From the NCBI GenBank assembly GCA_023390955.1, contig JAEWBW010000039.1, forward strand, positions 1 to 32,645: a DNA stretch of 32,645 bases, written 5' to 3'. Below the pieces are notes generated by a model. The model was given only the letters and a program-made list of their open reading frames with translations, was not told the DNA's origin and did no database searches. Source of the DNA: Pseudomonadota bacterium (lineage in GTDB: Bacteria; Pseudomonadota; Alphaproteobacteria; Rhizobiales; Xanthobacteraceae). Below, piece by piece: positions 31,139-32,645 of this stretch. Position numbers and translations under genes: made by a program. Every line of letters begins with the position of its first letter. Position 1 is the first letter of the stretch.

Positions 31139-32645
31139 CTATTCCGCGGGGGCATGAGCCCTGCCCGGCTCCGAACGCCGCCGCATGCGGTCGATCAGCA
31201 GGTAGATCACCGGCGTGGTGTACAGCGTCAGGATCTGCGAGACGAACAGGCCGCCGATGATGGTGATGCCGAGCGGCCGCCGCAGTTCCGTCCCCGGTCC
31301 CGTGGCGATGACCAGCGGAATGCCGGCGAACAGCGCCGCCATGGTGGTCATCAGGATCGGCCGGAAGCGCGCCTGGCAGGCCTCGAAGATCGCCTCGGCC
31401 GAGGACAGGCCGCGCTGGCGCTCGGCATCGAGCGCGAAGTCGACCATCATGATGCCGTTCTTCTTGACGATGCCGATCAAGAGGATGATGCCGACAAAGG
31501 CGATCACCGTCAGCGGCGTGTTGGTGATCTGCAGCGCGAGCAGTGCGCCGAGCCCCGCCGATGGCAGGGTCGAGATGATGGTCAGGGGATGGGCAAGGCT
31601 CTCATAGAGCACGCCGAGCACGATATACATCGCCACCAAGGCACCGAGGATCAGCAGCGGCTGGCGACCGCTGGTCCGGGCGAAATCGCCGGCATTGCCC
31701 TCGAAGCTGCCGCGAATGCCTTCCGGCATGTGTAACTCTTCAACCGCGCGCTGGATGTTCTCCGTGGCGGCCTGCAACGGCAAGTTCGGCAGAAGGTTGA
31801 ACGACACCGTGGTCGAGGGGAACGACTGCGAATGATACACTGCGAGCGGCGCCAGCCCGCGCTGCGCGCGCACCACGGCCGACAGCGGCACCTGCGCGTC
31901 GTTGGATCCGTTGACATAGATGCGGTCGAGATTGGACGGGTCGACCTGGAACTTCGGGTCGATCTCCAGCACGGTCATGTACTGGTTGCGCTGGGTGTAG
32001 ATGATCGAGATCTGCCGCTGCGAAAACGCGTTGTTCAGGGCATTGTCGATGTCCTGGACGCGCACGCCGAGCGTCGATGCCTTCTGGCGGTCGATGGTCA
32101 GTGACAATTGCAGCCCGCCTGGATCGCGGTCGCTGGAGATATCGGTGATGCCCTCGACCGTCTCCATCCGCTTGGCGACGATGGGCGCCCATTGCTGCAG
32201 CAGGTTCAGATCGGTGCTGGATAGCGTGTACTGGTAGTCGGAATCGCTCTGCCGTCCGCCGGCGCGTACGTCCTGAGCGGCGAACATGAAGAGGCGGATA
32301 CCGGCCACGCGGTAGAGCGCCCGCCGCAGACGGTCGATCACGAGCTGCGTCGAGATGTGATCGCGCTCCTCCGGCGGCTTCAGGCTGATGAACATAGTGC
32401 CGCGGTTCGAGGTCGCCCCGCCCGGCCCGCCGCCGCTCCCAACCGTCGAGCCGATGCCGGCCACCGCCGGATCCTGCATCACGATGTCGGCGAGCTGCTG
32501 TTGCAGGCCGAGCATCGACTGGAACGAGGTGTCGGCCGAGGCACGCGTCGCCCCGATGATGAAGCCGGAATCGTCGGTCGGGAAATAGCCCTTCGGCACC
32601 TTGATGTAGAGCGTCACCGTCAGCGCGATGGTGGCGAAGAACACC
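31139..32645 (-). CDS. RND multidrug efflux permease, C-terminal half (N-terminus beyond window)
   Basis: The frame is open from the window's right edge to a TAG at 31139-31141, giving about 501 residues of a protein that should be about 1,030. It covers the second periplasmic loop (YIKVPKGYFPTDDSGFI, SDYQYTLSSTDLNLLQQWAP, YIVLGVLYES) and the last six transmembrane helices (for example IAFVGIILLIGIVKKNGIMM). The motif FRPILMTTMAALFAGIPLVI is typical of the HAE1 class, nearest to MdtB/MdtC-like pumps. It exports hydrophobic compounds with a periplasmic adaptor and an outer-membrane channel, which are not in view. Confidence 0.92.
   Translation of the reverse strand, partial: VFFATIALTVTLYIKVPKGYFPTDDSGFIIGATRASADTSFQSMLGLQQQLADIVMQDPAVAGIGSTVGSGGGPGGATSNRGTMFISLKPPEERDHISTQLVIDRLRRALYRVAGIRLFMFAAQDVRAGGRQSDSDYQYTLSSTDLNLLQQWAPIVAKRMETVEGITDISSDRDPGGLQLSLTIDRQKASTLGVRVQDIDNALNNAFSQRQISIIYTQRNQYMTVLEIDPKFQVDPSNLDRIYVNGSNDAQVPLSAVVRAQRGLAPLAVYHSQSFPSTTVSFNLLPNLPLQAATENIQRAVEELHMPEGIRGSFEGNAGDFARTSGRQPLLILGALVAMYIVLGVLYESLAHPLTIISTLPSAGLGALLALQITNTPLTVIAFVGIILLIGIVKKNGIMMVDFALDAERQRGLSSAEAIFEACQARFRPILMTTMAALFAGIPLVIATGPGTELRRPLGITIIGGLFVSQILTLYTTPVIYLLIDRMRRRSEPGRAHAPAE

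Overview
The window is a GC-rich alphaproteobacterial chromosome segment, most likely Bradyrhizobium or a close relative (Nitrobacteraceae). This is inferred from the base composition, the family set (BA14K-like protein, DUF1254/DUF1214 proteins, HlyD-DUF3302 pairs, TAXI-type TRAP receptor, a coiled-coil protein with the rhizobial C-terminal repeat domain) and a tRNA-Cys with encoded CCA. No insertion sequence, phage gene, rRNA or CRISPR array was seen. Almost every gene lies on the minus strand, so transcription runs right to left; the long plus-strand open frames opposite them are shadows.

Layout. 1-2772: a TAXI/TRAP solute receptor (cut by the window edge) preceded by a membrane-anchored protein with six coiled-coil repeats. 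3110-4337: three small proteins and tRNA-Cys(GCA), with a perfect TGTGA-N6-TCACA CRP-type palindrome at 3463-3478. 4457-7988: a dCache/class III adenylate cyclase, an outer-membrane SphA/MetA-like protein and a BA14K-like protein. 8287-10877: a soluble PAS-PAS-GAF histidine kinase and a single-domain response regulator. 10949-26842: a compact run of about fifteen co-oriented genes. In transcription order these are a formylglycine-generating enzyme, a Tat-exported arylsulfatase, DUF3302 + HlyD, a MoxR AAA ATPase, DUF58, DUF4381, two VWA proteins (the second fused to TPRs), a BatD-like protein, a periplasmic HAD phosphatase, a Gly-rich secreted protein, a second DUF3302 + HlyD pair, and two secreted DUF1254/DUF1214 proteins. 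27348-28340: a divergent AraC-family regulator. 28427-32645: a possible 27-residue micropeptide, a Wzm/Wzt-type ABC exporter pair, a DTW-domain tRNA modification enzyme, and the C-terminal half of an RND pump.

The most interesting content is the 4.4-28.3 kb region, which looks like one regulon. Two copies of a 63-bp bipartite element (8144-8206 and 27084-27146) share a perfect 21-nt block and an 18/20 block at identical spacing. One copy lies upstream of the FGE-sulfatase operon and the AraC gene; the other, about 19 kb away, lies upstream of the BA14K/outer-membrane/cyclase genes. The operon joins sulfatase maturation (FGE) to a MoxR/Bat module that resembles the mxa accessory genes required for calcium insertion into methanol dehydrogenase. 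Type I sulfatases carry a divalent metal, usually calcium, in the active site. My hypothesis is a cell-envelope sulfatase system with its own maturation/metallation machinery, paired HlyD-DUF3302 membrane proteins and cAMP/two-component signalling. The substrate cannot be read from the sequence.
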